From: Hyphomicrobiaceae bacterium
GTDB taxonomy: Bacteria > Pseudomonadota > Alphaproteobacteria > Rhizobiales > Hyphomicrobiaceae
Direction: 5' to 3'
Assembly (NCBI GenBank): GCA_021775735.1
Contig: JAJFHG010000010.1
Coordinates: 1-64,000, forward strand
DNA length: 64,000 nucleotides
In this document: positions 26,831 through 34,875 of the stretch, one piece after another
Layout of the letters: each line of letters opens with the position of its first letter
Position numbering within the stretch: position 1 is the first letter of the stretch
Program-made: the position numbers and the translations under genes
Notes under the pieces: generated by a model
Told to the model about the DNA's origin: nothing
Seen by the model: only the letters and a program-made list of their open reading frames with translations
Databases searched by the model: none

Positions 26831-28243
26831 CTACTGGCACACTTTTGTCCTGGTCGCGCGCAATGCAGAAATGACAACCCGAGCTTTTACTTTTTTCGGA
26901 TACCCGCGATCGCTTTTTTGAATGAACTCGTTAAATGCACGTTTAGATCGTTCATCCCATCGACCGGAAACATTGCCTGATAGGCACCCGACCCGTATCA
27001 ACTCTCGCTGTAGAATTCCCAACTGTGCGGCTGTCGCAGTGGATGCGTTGTTCTTCGCGGCATCCGTTTTCTTGCTATTCTTTTCGCCCACCTTTTTTTG
27101 TCTGAGGACAGCACTCTTGCTGAGTTTTTCTTTCGTACGAGCCTCGGCCTGTGGTGTTTTATGAGACACTTTAGCATCTTTGGGTTGTCTTTGCGTTGGA
27201 GTGCGGGGCGTTGGAGAGCGGGCATCTGCGACTTTTTCCTTTTCAGCCTGACCCGTTTTCAACGTCTCTATGACGTCTTGCAATTTCTTCTTTTCCCCGC
27301 GCTCGGTGGCAAGCTTTTGATAGACCTTCTTCTGATCCCTCTCAGCGATACGTCGCGCCTCTTTCTCACGAGAGATTTCAGCTTGAAGCGCCTCCAGGCT
27401 ACGCTGAATTACCTTTTGTGAGGCGTCTATTTCCGCTAATTTTTTTGTTTTTGCCTTTAGTAAGTCGTCAAGCTCTTTGTTGACTACTCCATCGGGTTGG
27501 AGTCCTGCCTCCTCATGCGTTTGCATGCCGTTCCGTTCCACTGCAATTTTCTGCTCGTTTGTCTCAGCAACAGAGTGTTCAAGGCGTTTTTCTTCGCCTG
27601 GTTTCTGTATTTGTGAACCGCGAAACATCCTCTTGCCATCGTGCACAGTCGCGTATTGTTTAATGTCAACATCAGGCTCGTAATTGATGAAGAAAGAAGC
27701 CAAAATCAACCCTACTACGCCAACCCCAACAAGGGTAATCAAGCCACCCCTGATGGGGATTCTTTCCTCGACTAGTCTGGCGAAACGATTCAAAGCTGTT
27801 CTGCTGAACAGTTGATTGGACGTGTGGGGGGCGGACGCCGCGACATGCCAGATGCGACCTTCAGGATCTCGACACGAAAAATTCTCGCCAATGGCATCGT
27901 CTTCTGAAAGTTCGACAACAATCTCCAAATGTGCCGCCAAAACTTTGGCATAAGACTCGGCAACATCTTTAACCACAAGAGAGCAAATCTGAGTTTCAGC
28001 ACCTAGCCTCTCGTCAGGCTCCCGCTTCATACTGTCGAGCCATCCGTTGCCGATTGGCCCTATAGTTATGAGGTTGTCGCCAGAAACCAATTCTGCGTAG
28101 CTTATTTGGCCGTTATCGTCCTGAGCCACGTGACGGCACTCAAAACCAAACGCTGCTTCGAGCCACCTGATTGCGCTTGCAGGGTCGCGATACCGTATTA
28201 CTGGTCGAACTGAGCCTGAAGAACCATACATTTTACTCCACAT
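26831..28243 (-). CDS. VOC domain-TM-coiled coil-peptidoglycan-binding fusion
   Basis: A 470-residue protein with an unusual order of parts. Residues about 12-135 form a VOC (glyoxalase/bleomycin-resistance) domain with VIRYRDPASAIRWLEAAFGF and the closing CRDPEGRIWHVA. Residues about 167-187 (GLITLVGVGVVGLILASFFI) are a single membrane helix. About 245-330 is a charged coiled coil (KTKKLAEIDASQKVIQRSLE), then a Lys/Thr/Pro-rich linker. The last 65 residues resemble a peptidoglycan-binding type 1 repeat (LGILQRELIRVGCLSGNVSG). VOC would be cytosolic and the tail periplasmic. ATG at 28243 has TTGGAG upstream. Function unknown. Confidence 0.75.
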   Translation of the reverse strand: MWSKMYGSSGSVRPVIRYRDPASAIRWLEAAFGFECRHVAQDDNGQISYAELVSGDNLITIGPIGNGWLDSMKREPDERLGAETQICSLVVKDVAESYAKVLAAHLEIVVELSEDDAIGENFSCRDPEGRIWHVAASAPHTSNQLFSRTALNRFARLVEERIPIRGGLITLVGVGVVGLILASFFINYEPDVDIKQYATVHDGKRMFRGSQIQKPGEEKRLEHSVAETNEQKIAVERNGMQTHEEAGLQPDGVVNKELDDLLKAKTKKLAEIDASQKVIQRSLEALQAEISREKEARRIAERDQKKVYQKLATERGEKKKLQDVIETLKTGQAEKEKVADARSPTPRTPTQRQPKDAKVSHKTPQAEARTKEKLSKSAVLRQKKVGEKNSKKTDAAKNNASTATAAQLGILQRELIRVGCLSGNVSGRWDERSKRAFNEFIQKSDRGYPKKVKARVVISALRATRTKVCQ

Positions 28244-28824
28244 TGCAAAAACTCCAACCTGCGGTGCATTTAAAAGAAAGCTGGATCAAAAAGCGTTCAC
28301 AACAGGCTGGAGACCCCCCCCTGACATGTACGCAAACCCCTCAATTTGCGACCTGCACAGCACCAAACTATTGCGTGCTGCACAAGAAAAACACTCTCTA
28401 TTTTTTTACACTCAATTTGGGGTAGATGATGGCAAGTTGGGTGACAATTTGTTTGCAATGTCGAGACGAAGTAAAAACAAAATGGGCAACAGCAACAACG
28501 GTGCAGCAGTGATGCAGCATGTTCCCGTATGTTGGGCGAAAAGCTTACTTTTAAAGGAAAAGGTGTTGGTCTGACCCATATAGCAACGCCTGTTTTTTAG
28601 TTAGGCTCCGACTTGTTTCGGCCAGCGTCTGGACTGGCTTGAGGGTCGTGATCCTTCACCAATGAGTTGGTCCATCGGCACCCGATGTGATCGTTCCATT
28701 GCAACGAAGTCCAAAAAAAAACTAATGTTCAAAACGGGCCTATCTATGGGAGGTCAAAGTTGGTGGAGTAGATCTGATATCTGTCGAGAACGGAAACGCG
28801 AATGGCAACGGAGACGGGAACGAC

Positions 28825-28870
28825 CCATCGTTCGTGCCGCGCACTTGCCATCGTTCGTGCCGCGCACTTG
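28825..28870. repeat. 23-bp perfect tandem duplication
   Basis: A 23-base unit beginning CCATCGTTCGTGCCGCG occurs at 28825-28847 and again at 28848-28870 with no change. It lies just upstream of the orphan terminator. Confidence 0.9.
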
Positions 28871-28909
28871 AATGCGTCAACGCCCCCTGTGCTAACCTGA
28901 AAATGAATT

Positions 28910-28944
28910 AAAACCGGCGCATCCGAAGATCGCGCCGGTTTTTT
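28910..28944 (+). terminator. orphan rho-independent terminator
   Basis: AAACCGGCGC pairs exactly with GCGCCGGTTT around an 11-base loop and is followed by TTTT on the plus strand. No confident plus-strand gene precedes it. The reverse direction (TTTTAATT) could weakly end the minus-strand gene at 29194, but that gene stops 250 bases away. Confidence 0.85.
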
Positions 28945-29193
28945 GTGCGGTGAGCACTGTACACGGGTTGGAGCTGGCTGGAACTTGTGCCAGCCCTTGA
29001 GAACTTTCACAGCCGATGTCTTTGCCACGTGTATAGACCGCTAGGATGTCTCTCGTTGGACCGGACGAGGAGTACAAGGACGGGCAGAGCTGACGTGCTC
29101 TGCCCAGACAATTCAGACGTTAACTTGCTCTGCTCGTCAGTGGCGGCGCATTCGCGACCGTGCGAGCCTAGGGCTGTCACTTTGTGGTTTGAT

Positions 29194-29538
29194 CTATTTT
29201 CCAGAAAGTGCTGTGAGCATGTTGGAAAAAGCTGCAGGCTCGGCCGGGAATGATTCAGCCAAGTTGTTGCTGGCCGTTACACTGTCGGACCTGCAGACAT
29301 CGCCCTGACATTTGATTTTGCCGGTCTTCGTGGTGCAGGACACGACCTTGCCCCATTTAACGCCCTGGTCGTTGTAGATCCAGGATTGCTCAAACTGGCC
29401 ATCGTGTTGCATGCAGGCCTGATGCAATTCAGCCTGCCTGGCAACGGTATTACTTTCGGCATTTGCGGCGTTCGAAAGAATAGCGCAACAGAGTCCGATC
29501 GCGGCAGCTGCCATAGTTTGGTTTACTCGTACCGTCAT
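29194..29538 (-). CDS. small secreted protein, unknown function
   Basis: About 114 residues from the ATG at 29538, behind a good AAAGGAG. A signal peptide (residues 1-27, ending SNAANA) precedes a mature part with five cysteines (HQACMQHDGQ, VVSCTTKTGKIKCQGDVCRS), which suggests disulfides in the periplasm. EQSWIYNDQGVKWGK is the only other distinct segment. No family recognised. It lies inside the 52-bp-bounded block. Confidence 0.7.
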   Translation of the reverse strand: MTVRVNQTMAAAAIGLCCAILSNAANAESNTVARQAELHQACMQHDGQFEQSWIYNDQGVKWGKVVSCTTKTGKIKCQGDVCRSDSVTASNNLAESFPAEPAAFSNMLTALSGK

Positions 29539-29691
29539 GGTGTAACTCCTTTCAATGGTGACTATTGCCAGATCTGAGTTGCATTCTCGGGCTATCATCG
29601 TGCGACGCCGGCTGAGACGTGCCGTTTATTGCCGCTTCGACGCTGAGCCAAATGAAGGGCTCTCGATATCCAGCGGGCGCATATCTGCCAC

Positions 29692-29707
29692 TTTACGTTT
29701 ACGTAAA
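29692..29707. promoter_or_regulatory. operator-like near-palindrome
   Basis: TTTACGTTTACGTAAA differs only in its centre from the perfect palindrome TTTACGTTAACGTAAA at 13541-13556. The same regulator probably binds both. No intact gene starts directly downstream on either strand; the secreted-protein gene (start 29538, minus) is 150 bases away. Confidence 0.5.
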
Positions 29708-29725
29708 CTGTTACCTAGGTAACAG
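29708..29725. promoter_or_regulatory. perfect 18-bp palindrome
   Basis: CTGTTACCTAGGTAACAG is its own reverse complement and directly abuts the previous palindrome. Size and symmetry fit a dimeric repressor such as a TetR-type protein. No regulator gene is adjacent. Confidence 0.55.
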
Positions 29726-29949
29726 GCTTTGGTTTTCCTTGGTATTTGCGATCAGCGTCTCCACACCGATCGCCTTTGCCGGGGCGAGGATCAACCCCTT
29801 GATATCTATTCCAGTTTTGTAGCTCTCGTTCGCAATGTCCGGAAAGATGCAGCAGTGGAGCAAGGGATGCGATGTTTGAGTTCCAACATGATTGTGCGTG
29901 ACACCACCGTAAAATCGTCAGGCAGGACTCAGTAGCTATCGCTGTTTTG

Positions 29950-30001
29950 GAAACGGCCATACCGTCATCGGTGGCGGCTTTAAGGGGCGCCAGCGCGTGA
30001 A
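29950..30001 (+). repeat. 52-bp direct repeat, right copy
   Basis: Identical to 25748-25799, the 3' end of the DUF4440-like gene, but here without the rest of that gene. Sequence to the left is unrelated; to the right, a short TGTTTA is shared. It sits just before the small ORF whose decayed paralog lies near the left copy. Confidence 0.95.
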
Positions 30002-30006
30002 ATTGT

Positions 30007-30255
30007 TTATGCCCACTGCTTATTTGGGCCGAACGGTGCGCTACCTTTCCATGTGTCGCGTTCGTCCTGCGGGATTTGTTTTTTGGTGTTGGTGTCCGCT
30101 TCTGCGCGCATGATTGTCGTGTCTGGACAGACAGGCACGCCTCTGCCCTTCGCGGCGCTGAGCGCCCGAAGGTTTGAAAGGATGCCCCCGGGTTGGTCGG
30201 GGAGCGGAGCAGTGAATTCCGCAGCTTTATGTATTTTTTGAGCGGTTTTCACCAC
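30007..30255 (-). CDS. possible small hypothetical protein
   Basis: An 82-residue frame from GTG GTG at 30255, after CGGAG. Content (NLRALSAAKGRGVPVCPDTT, IPQDERDTWKGSAPFGPNKQ) looks protein-like, and a decayed relative of it exists at 26385-26457, which is the main reason to list it. No family recognised. It could instead be part of a noncoding repeat. Confidence 0.4.
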   Translation of the reverse strand: MVKTAQKIHKAAEFTAPLPDQPGGILSNLRALSAAKGRGVPVCPDTTIMRAEADTNTKKQIPQDERDTWKGSAPFGPNKQWA

Positions 30256-30573
30256 TCCGCTTGGCGATCATTTCTGTCGTCCAGAACGCGCAGGATTCAC
30301 ACCGCTATTCTGGCTCGCAGCCGGATGGGGGAAATGCGTTAGGTTTCCTTGCCACCGGCGATACATCGCACCCACTCACGGTTCACGTCACATTACTGCT
30401 CCGCTTCTTCGCTCAAACCCGCACGGCCCAGACGGTCTAGACAACGCCCCCGCAGGTGAGGTGCGATGAGTTTAAGGGTGACAGGAGAGGTGGGGATTAG
30501 TTTTGTGATGGTGGTTTGCAGAGGAAGGGGACAACGTTTGTGCCGCTGCAAGCTTTTCTCCCAATTAATGGAA

Positions 30574-30693
30574 GGTCTGCTCTACGCCCAGTAGCAGACA
30601 TGTAGAGAATTTGATCTAGAGACCGCTTCTGGCCCTTAGCGGACGTCCTGGTGCACCGCGCAATAGGTCCGCTTATGACCCAAAGCGGACATT
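30574..30693 (+). repeat. 46-bp-period palindrome array, three units
   Basis: Three imperfect palindromes start at 30576, 30622 and 30668, exactly 46 bases apart. Stems read TCTGC/GCAGA, ACCGC/GCGG(A) and TCCGC/GCGGA around centres like TTCTGGCCCTTA. The 22-base stretches between units are unrelated. No cas genes are present in the window. Confidence 0.8.
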
Positions 30694-30800
30694 GCTTCGC
30701 AGATTTCTGATGCCTTAAGAGCACACCGTGATTTGATAAGGACACGAATAGCTCTATTTCTCTTGCGACCTAGAAGGGTATATTCTTAAGTCAAGTGGCC

Positions 30801-30820
30801 TGTGGAAAACATGTGGATAA
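30801..30820. promoter_or_regulatory. two DnaA-box-like sequences
   Basis: TGTGGATAA at 30812-30820 is the exact complement of the consensus DnaA box TTATCCACA. TGTGGAAAA at 30801-30809, 11 bases before, differs at one position. An eight-T run follows. Two boxes alone do not make an origin. Confidence 0.5.
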
Positions 30821-31363
30821 CATAGTTTTTTTTAGGCGTTGCAGGCCTTTGCGGCTCGCCCTGCAAACATATTGAGGACCAGCGGTGTCTTCAATGCACA
30901 AGACGTTGGATCTTGTGACTCGTGTTTGAGGACACGAAAGCTGCGGCAATCAAAAGTGGGGTAGATGGCAGAGGACCACGGTGGTGCGGTTCGCTTGTCA
31001 GTGCGTGCTGGGCTTTGTTGGGCTCACTTCACGGCACGTTTTTATCAATCAGCGGGACAAATTTGTGTTGCGTGTGCGTGAAGCGGCGGTTCAGCCAATT
31101 CATTCGTTCATCAAGCGGCACACATTAGCTCAATGAAACTGCGCGGGCAGTTTCTCTGAGTGTTGAGGAATTGCAGCCTGTTTAGGTTGCCAATGTGTGC
31201 ACCGGGGCGGTGCGCAGCACAAAAGACGATCGCTAACGATCGCACTCTTTAAGCGGGAAAACGAGCGGGAGGGGGAACCTTCTCACCAACTGATCTGGCC
31301 CGTTGGCCAGTGTGACCTGCTGTGCAACCGCACAGGGGGAACAGGGAAGTTGCGTTTTAAGCA

Positions 31364-34300
31364 ATGCGCTCACTGATTGACGAGTCGCGTATCATGCTGT
31401 TGTTCAATAGTCGCCTCATTTGTAAAAATATCGTTCATATTTTTCATGTCGTTGTGCTTGCGCTTTTGCTTACTATCTTCTCGCATAACTCGAGCTGGGC
31501 ACAGCAAGGCAGTGCGGCGTTCCCGAATGAAACCTGCGCCAGTCTCGCCGCAAACCCCGTTATTGCCACCCTCTCCCAAGGCTCTGGGCAAGGCGCATTC
31601 AACGTCAAAAACCTGACATCCTTTGAGATGCAGCCAGGTGACACTGTTGTCTTTACGGCCATTAATCCAATCGACAACAATCCTTCGACTGGCGATCCAA
31701 GGTGGCGGCTCTCCAAAACAGGTCAAGGTCCTGGCAACGGGTTTTTGGTCGGAGCGAATGGGAATCCAAACAATACTGGGAATTTTGAACAAGTTGTCGC
31801 GACCCCGGTTGCAGCCTTTCAGAACACAACGAATGGCGTCATTAACACCAGCTTCTCCGCTCAAATTTTTGTTGGGCCACCACAAGATCCTAAAGATTCA
31901 AGTTTCCAACTGGTTTGTTCTTGCATACCAGGCCCGCCGCAAACCGGCAGCCTGACGGTCACCAAGACCGTCAACGGCACAGACAAATCATTTGTATTTA
32001 ATGGTACGGCTCCATTTGGTGCGTTTAACCTATCCAACGGCCAGTCAAATTTCCAGGGCAATCTGACGCCGGGATCGTTCACCATCACCGAGACGGTGGA
32101 CCCGGCCTATACGTTGGATAGCATTGCCTGCGTCGGCAATGGGGCCCCAGAAGTCGTGACGCTTGCAAATGGTGAGGTGGTCGTCGATGTGGCTGCTGGT
32201 GAAGACGTCGTCTGTACGTTCACAAACTCTGAGATTCCGGTCGTGAATACCGGCAGTCTCACGATAATAAAAACAGTCAACGGGACGGATAAATCTTTCG
32301 TGTTCAACGGTACTGCACCGTTTGGAATGTTTAACCTGTCAAATGGCCAATCGAATTTCCAGGGCAACCTGACGCCTGGTACATTTACCGTCACTGAAAC
32401 ACTCGATGCTGCCTACACGCTCGACAGCGTTGCTTGTGTTGGCAATGCTGCCGCTGAAATGGTGACGCTTGGCACGGGAGAACTCGTTGTCGACGTTGCT
32501 GCGACCGAAGACGTCATTTGTACATTCACAAATTCCGAAATTCCAATCGCGAACACTGGAAATCTAACCGTCATCAAGATCGTCAATGGCACGGACAAGT
32601 CATTTACATTCAACGGTACTGCTCCGTTTAACGGATTCAATCTGTCCAACGGGCAGTCGAATGTTCAGAACAACCTGACGCCTGGAACGTTTACGATCGC
32701 TGAGGCCATTGACCCAGCATATTCACTCGATAGCATTGATTGTGTCGGAAATGCTGCCGCTGAAATGGTAACGCTTGCGACAGGTCAGGTTATTGTCGAT
32801 GTCGGAGCAACCGAGAATGTGGTTTGCACCTACACAAACTCGGAGATCCAACAGGCTCCAGGCAGTCTAACGGTCATTAAGACGGTCATTGGTCCGGACA
32901 AGGATTTCGCGTTTTCTGGAACGGCGCCGTTTGGTAATTTCTCACTTTCGAATGGGCAGTCGAATGTCCAAAACAATCTTGCTCCGGGAACATTTTCGAT
33001 CAGCGAAACCGTGGATCCGGCTTATGCACTAGCGAGCATTAACTGCGTTGGAAATGCCGCACCGGAATTTGTTGCACTAGGTGCAGGACTAGTCAGCGTC
33101 GATGTCGGATCAAATGAAAACGTTGTGTGCACTTACATCAACCGGCTGGATCCAGACGACCCGCGCATGGAAGAAGAAACCAAGCGCTTTATCCATCGCC
33201 GTGTCGACAATCTACTAACGCATGGTCCGGATCGTGCCCGTATGTTGCGTCGATTGAGTGAACGAGATCACAAGAGCAGCAAAGACACAGGATCAATCAA
33301 ATTTGCTGGTCGAAGTCACAATGCAAGTTCTGTTGAGGGTCTCGGACAGCAATTTATTAGAGACAACAATCCAACCGCAGTTCCCGGAGGAGTTTCAGCG
33401 TTTGGATTTAATCGTGGGTACCGTGGGTACGCTAGTGGCAGATCTGGGCTGGGTGATACCGCTAGAGATATGGCAACGCCGGTCGACGATGTTCTAGACG
33501 GCCACCAGGCCCGCAACCCATTGTTTGATGCAATTGCAGGACAAGCAGCGTCCCTTGCCCAGGGCCGATCAGCGTTCAAATTCGGTACCAGCCTGAGTGC
33601 GTTACGCGAAAATGCTTCCCAACAGGAAGCCCAAAAACAACGCAAGAAGATTTCTAACGCCGGTTTAAATTTTGCCGCACAACCGTTGACAAACCCCAAT
33701 GTGCAAACAACGACAGGCTTGGACTTCTGGATTGAAGGGCATATCAGCCGCTACAATGACGATGTTGGTGGTGTCAAACGGGATGGTGATTTCCGCATTC
33801 TCTATGTTGGAGCCGACTACGTTATACGTCCTGGCTTCCTGATCGGTTTTCTTGCCCAAGTCGACGATACGAAAGAGGATCTTAGTCAACCTGGAGAATC
33901 GGGTGCGATTGAAGGCACCGGCTGGATGGTTGGCCCTTACCTTGGCTGGAAAGTCCTCGACAATCTCTTCTTTGACGCGCGGGCAGCTTGGGGGCAATCC
34001 GATAATGATATCTGGCTGCAAGATCCAATCAACGGGTTACGTTCTGGCAGCTTTGACACCGACAGGTGGCTTGCGACAGCGTCTTTGACGGGCAACGACT
34101 ATTACGGCGCTTGGCGTGTTTCACCGCAGCTGATGTTGGCTTATGGGCACGAGGAATATGACGCCTATCGCAACAGTATTGGCCAATTAATCAATGGTGG
34201 CGAAGCATCGATTGGCCGGTTAACTGGTACACTTGAAATTGGCTATCGCATGATGACACCACGAGGTACGCGTATTGAGCCTCATGCTTCTCTCTCTGGC

Positions 34301-34504
34301 ATATGGAACTTTGACAGCGATGATTTGGTTATCAATGGCGCTTTGGTCAATACGAACGACAGCCGCGGTCGCGTGGAAGCTGGCGTTTTGGTGACCCCGC
34401 CACGTGGATGGTCGTTCCGTGCAGCAGCAAACTACGATGGTATTGGAGGGGATGACTTTGAGAGCTACGGGGGATCGCTGTGGCTTAATATACCGCTCAA
34501 TTAA
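31364..34504 (+). CDS. autotransporter with four Ig/SpaA-like repeats
   Basis: A 1046-residue outer-membrane autotransporter (type Va). A signal sequence (about 1-47, VVVLALLLTIFSHNSSWAQ) is followed by an N-terminal part with three cysteines and then four repeats of about 102 residues starting near 195, 297, 399 and 500 (GSLTVTKTVNGTDKSFVFNG and variants). Each ends in a VGN and CTFTNSE pair of cysteines, recalling prealbumin-like SpaA folds. A linker (RFIHRRVDNLLTHGPDRARM) leads to a C-terminal beta barrel (about 775-1046) ending in aromatic/leucine residues. Start may also be the ATG at 31394. Probably a surface adhesin or matrix protein. Confidence 0.88.
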   Translation: MRSLIDESRIMLLFNSRLICKNIVHIFHVVVLALLLTIFSHNSSWAQQGSAAFPNETCASLAANPVIATLSQGSGQGAFNVKNLTSFEMQPGDTVVFTAINPIDNNPSTGDPRWRLSKTGQGPGNGFLVGANGNPNNTGNFEQVVATPVAAFQNTTNGVINTSFSAQIFVGPPQDPKDSSFQLVCSCIPGPPQTGSLTVTKTVNGTDKSFVFNGTAPFGAFNLSNGQSNFQGNLTPGSFTITETVDPAYTLDSIACVGNGAPEVVTLANGEVVVDVAAGEDVVCTFTNSEIPVVNTGSLTIIKTVNGTDKSFVFNGTAPFGMFNLSNGQSNFQGNLTPGTFTVTETLDAAYTLDSVACVGNAAAEMVTLGTGELVVDVAATEDVICTFTNSEIPIANTGNLTVIKIVNGTDKSFTFNGTAPFNGFNLSNGQSNVQNNLTPGTFTIAEAIDPAYSLDSIDCVGNAAAEMVTLATGQVIVDVGATENVVCTYTNSEIQQAPGSLTVIKTVIGPDKDFAFSGTAPFGNFSLSNGQSNVQNNLAPGTFSISETVDPAYALASINCVGNAAPEFVALGAGLVSVDVGSNENVVCTYINRLDPDDPRMEEETKRFIHRRVDNLLTHGPDRARMLRRLSERDHKSSKDTGSIKFAGRSHNASSVEGLGQQFIRDNNPTAVPGGVSAFGFNRGYRGYASGRSGLGDTARDMATPVDDVLDGHQARNPLFDAIAGQAASLAQGRSAFKFGTSLSALRENASQQEAQKQRKKISNAGLNFAAQPLTNPNVQTTTGLDFWIEGHISRYNDDVGGVKRDGDFRILYVGADYVIRPGFLIGFLAQVDDTKEDLSQPGESGAIEGTGWMVGPYLGWKVLDNLFFDARAAWGQSDNDIWLQDPINGLRSGSFDTDRWLATASLTGNDYYGAWRVSPQLMLAYGHEEYDAYRNSIGQLINGGEASIGRLTGTLEIGYRMMTPRGTRIEPHASLSGIWNFDSDDLVINGALVNTNDSRGRVEAGVLVTPPRGWSFRAAANYDGIGGDDFESYGGSLWLNIPLN

Positions 34505-34599
34505 AGTTCCGCGCTAGTGCCTTCAGCGGCGGCCACACTTAAAGACCAGGGCTTTTGCCCTGCTCAGATGGCTGCATGTCAGTTGGTTCGGTGCAGGAG

Positions 34600-34628
34600 G
34601 AGATCGCCAAACCCGCTTTGGCGATCTC
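34600..34628 (+). terminator. 12-bp perfect hairpin after the autotransporter gene
   Basis: GAGATCGCCAAA pairs exactly with TTTGGCGATCTC around CCCGC. It lies 96 bases after the autotransporter stop. No T-run follows, so it may be a transcript-end structure rather than a classic terminator. Confidence 0.5.
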
Positions 34629-34646
34629 TACGTTATTATCAAGCAA

Positions 34647-34765
34647 TGTCCGTTCCTGGCCCTTAGCGGACTATGGAGCGGTGCGCTGACCAGGTCTGAT
34701 ATTGGTGTAACAGCGGACATCACACTAAACTGTCCTGATGACCGCAAATGGCCCGGAGTGACGTT
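34647..34765 (+). repeat. 46-bp-period palindrome array, three units
   Basis: Units start at 34649 (TCCGT...GCGGA), 34695 (TCTGA...GCGGAC) and 34741 (ACCGC...GTGAC), again exactly 46 bases apart. The first has the same CCTGGCCCTTAGC centre as the unit at 30622. A fourth, weaker unit may start near 34787. Confidence 0.75.
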
Positions 34766-34875
34766 TAGCTGTGTTGCAGCACGCCGACTGGAACTTGAGG
34801 GTGAAGCGGAAAGTCAAACAGCTCCTTACCGGTCTCTAACAAGCGGAGGCCAAGGCCTCTTATTCAGTTTTTCCA

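Larger units (their letters stand above)
28244..29193. other. 950-bp spacer with orphan terminator
   Basis: No intact gene is recognised. It holds a 23-bp tandem duplication (28825-28870) and a strong plus-strand terminator (28910-28944) that has no convincing gene in front of it. A small transcript or a decayed gene upstream of the terminator is possible. Confidence 0.5.
29539..31363. other. 1.8-kb gene-poor, repeat-rich region
   Basis: Holds two adjacent palindromes (29692-29725), the right 52-bp repeat, one small possible ORF (30007-30255), a 46-bp-period array (30574-30693), two DnaA-box-like sequences (30801-30820) and several short inverted repeats (for example GAAACTGC/GCAGTTTC near 31134 and GCACCG/CGGTGC near 31198) in what may be the autotransporter leader. 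Other open frames here look spurious. Confidence 0.55.

Noticed and set aside
28662-28871. 69-residue ORF before the orphan terminator
   Set aside because: Passes through the 23-bp tandem repeat and a low-complexity stretch; a small noncoding transcript explains the terminator as well.
30574-30693. CRISPR array
   Set aside because: Repeat plus spacer geometry is suggestive, but repeats vary at many positions, there are only three units, the same repeat occurs at other loci, and no cas gene is in the window.
30497-30745. 82-residue minus-strand ORF
   Set aside because: It is a translation of the 46-bp palindrome array (SAKGQKRS-type sequence), the common spurious ORF pattern of such repeats.
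30801-30830. Replication origin
   Set aside because: Only two DnaA boxes and a short T-run; no unwinding region, box cluster or origin-linked genes.
31130-31360. Riboswitch in the autotransporter leader
   Set aside because: Several short inverted repeats exist, but none match cobalamin, glycine, SAM or other patterns that I know.
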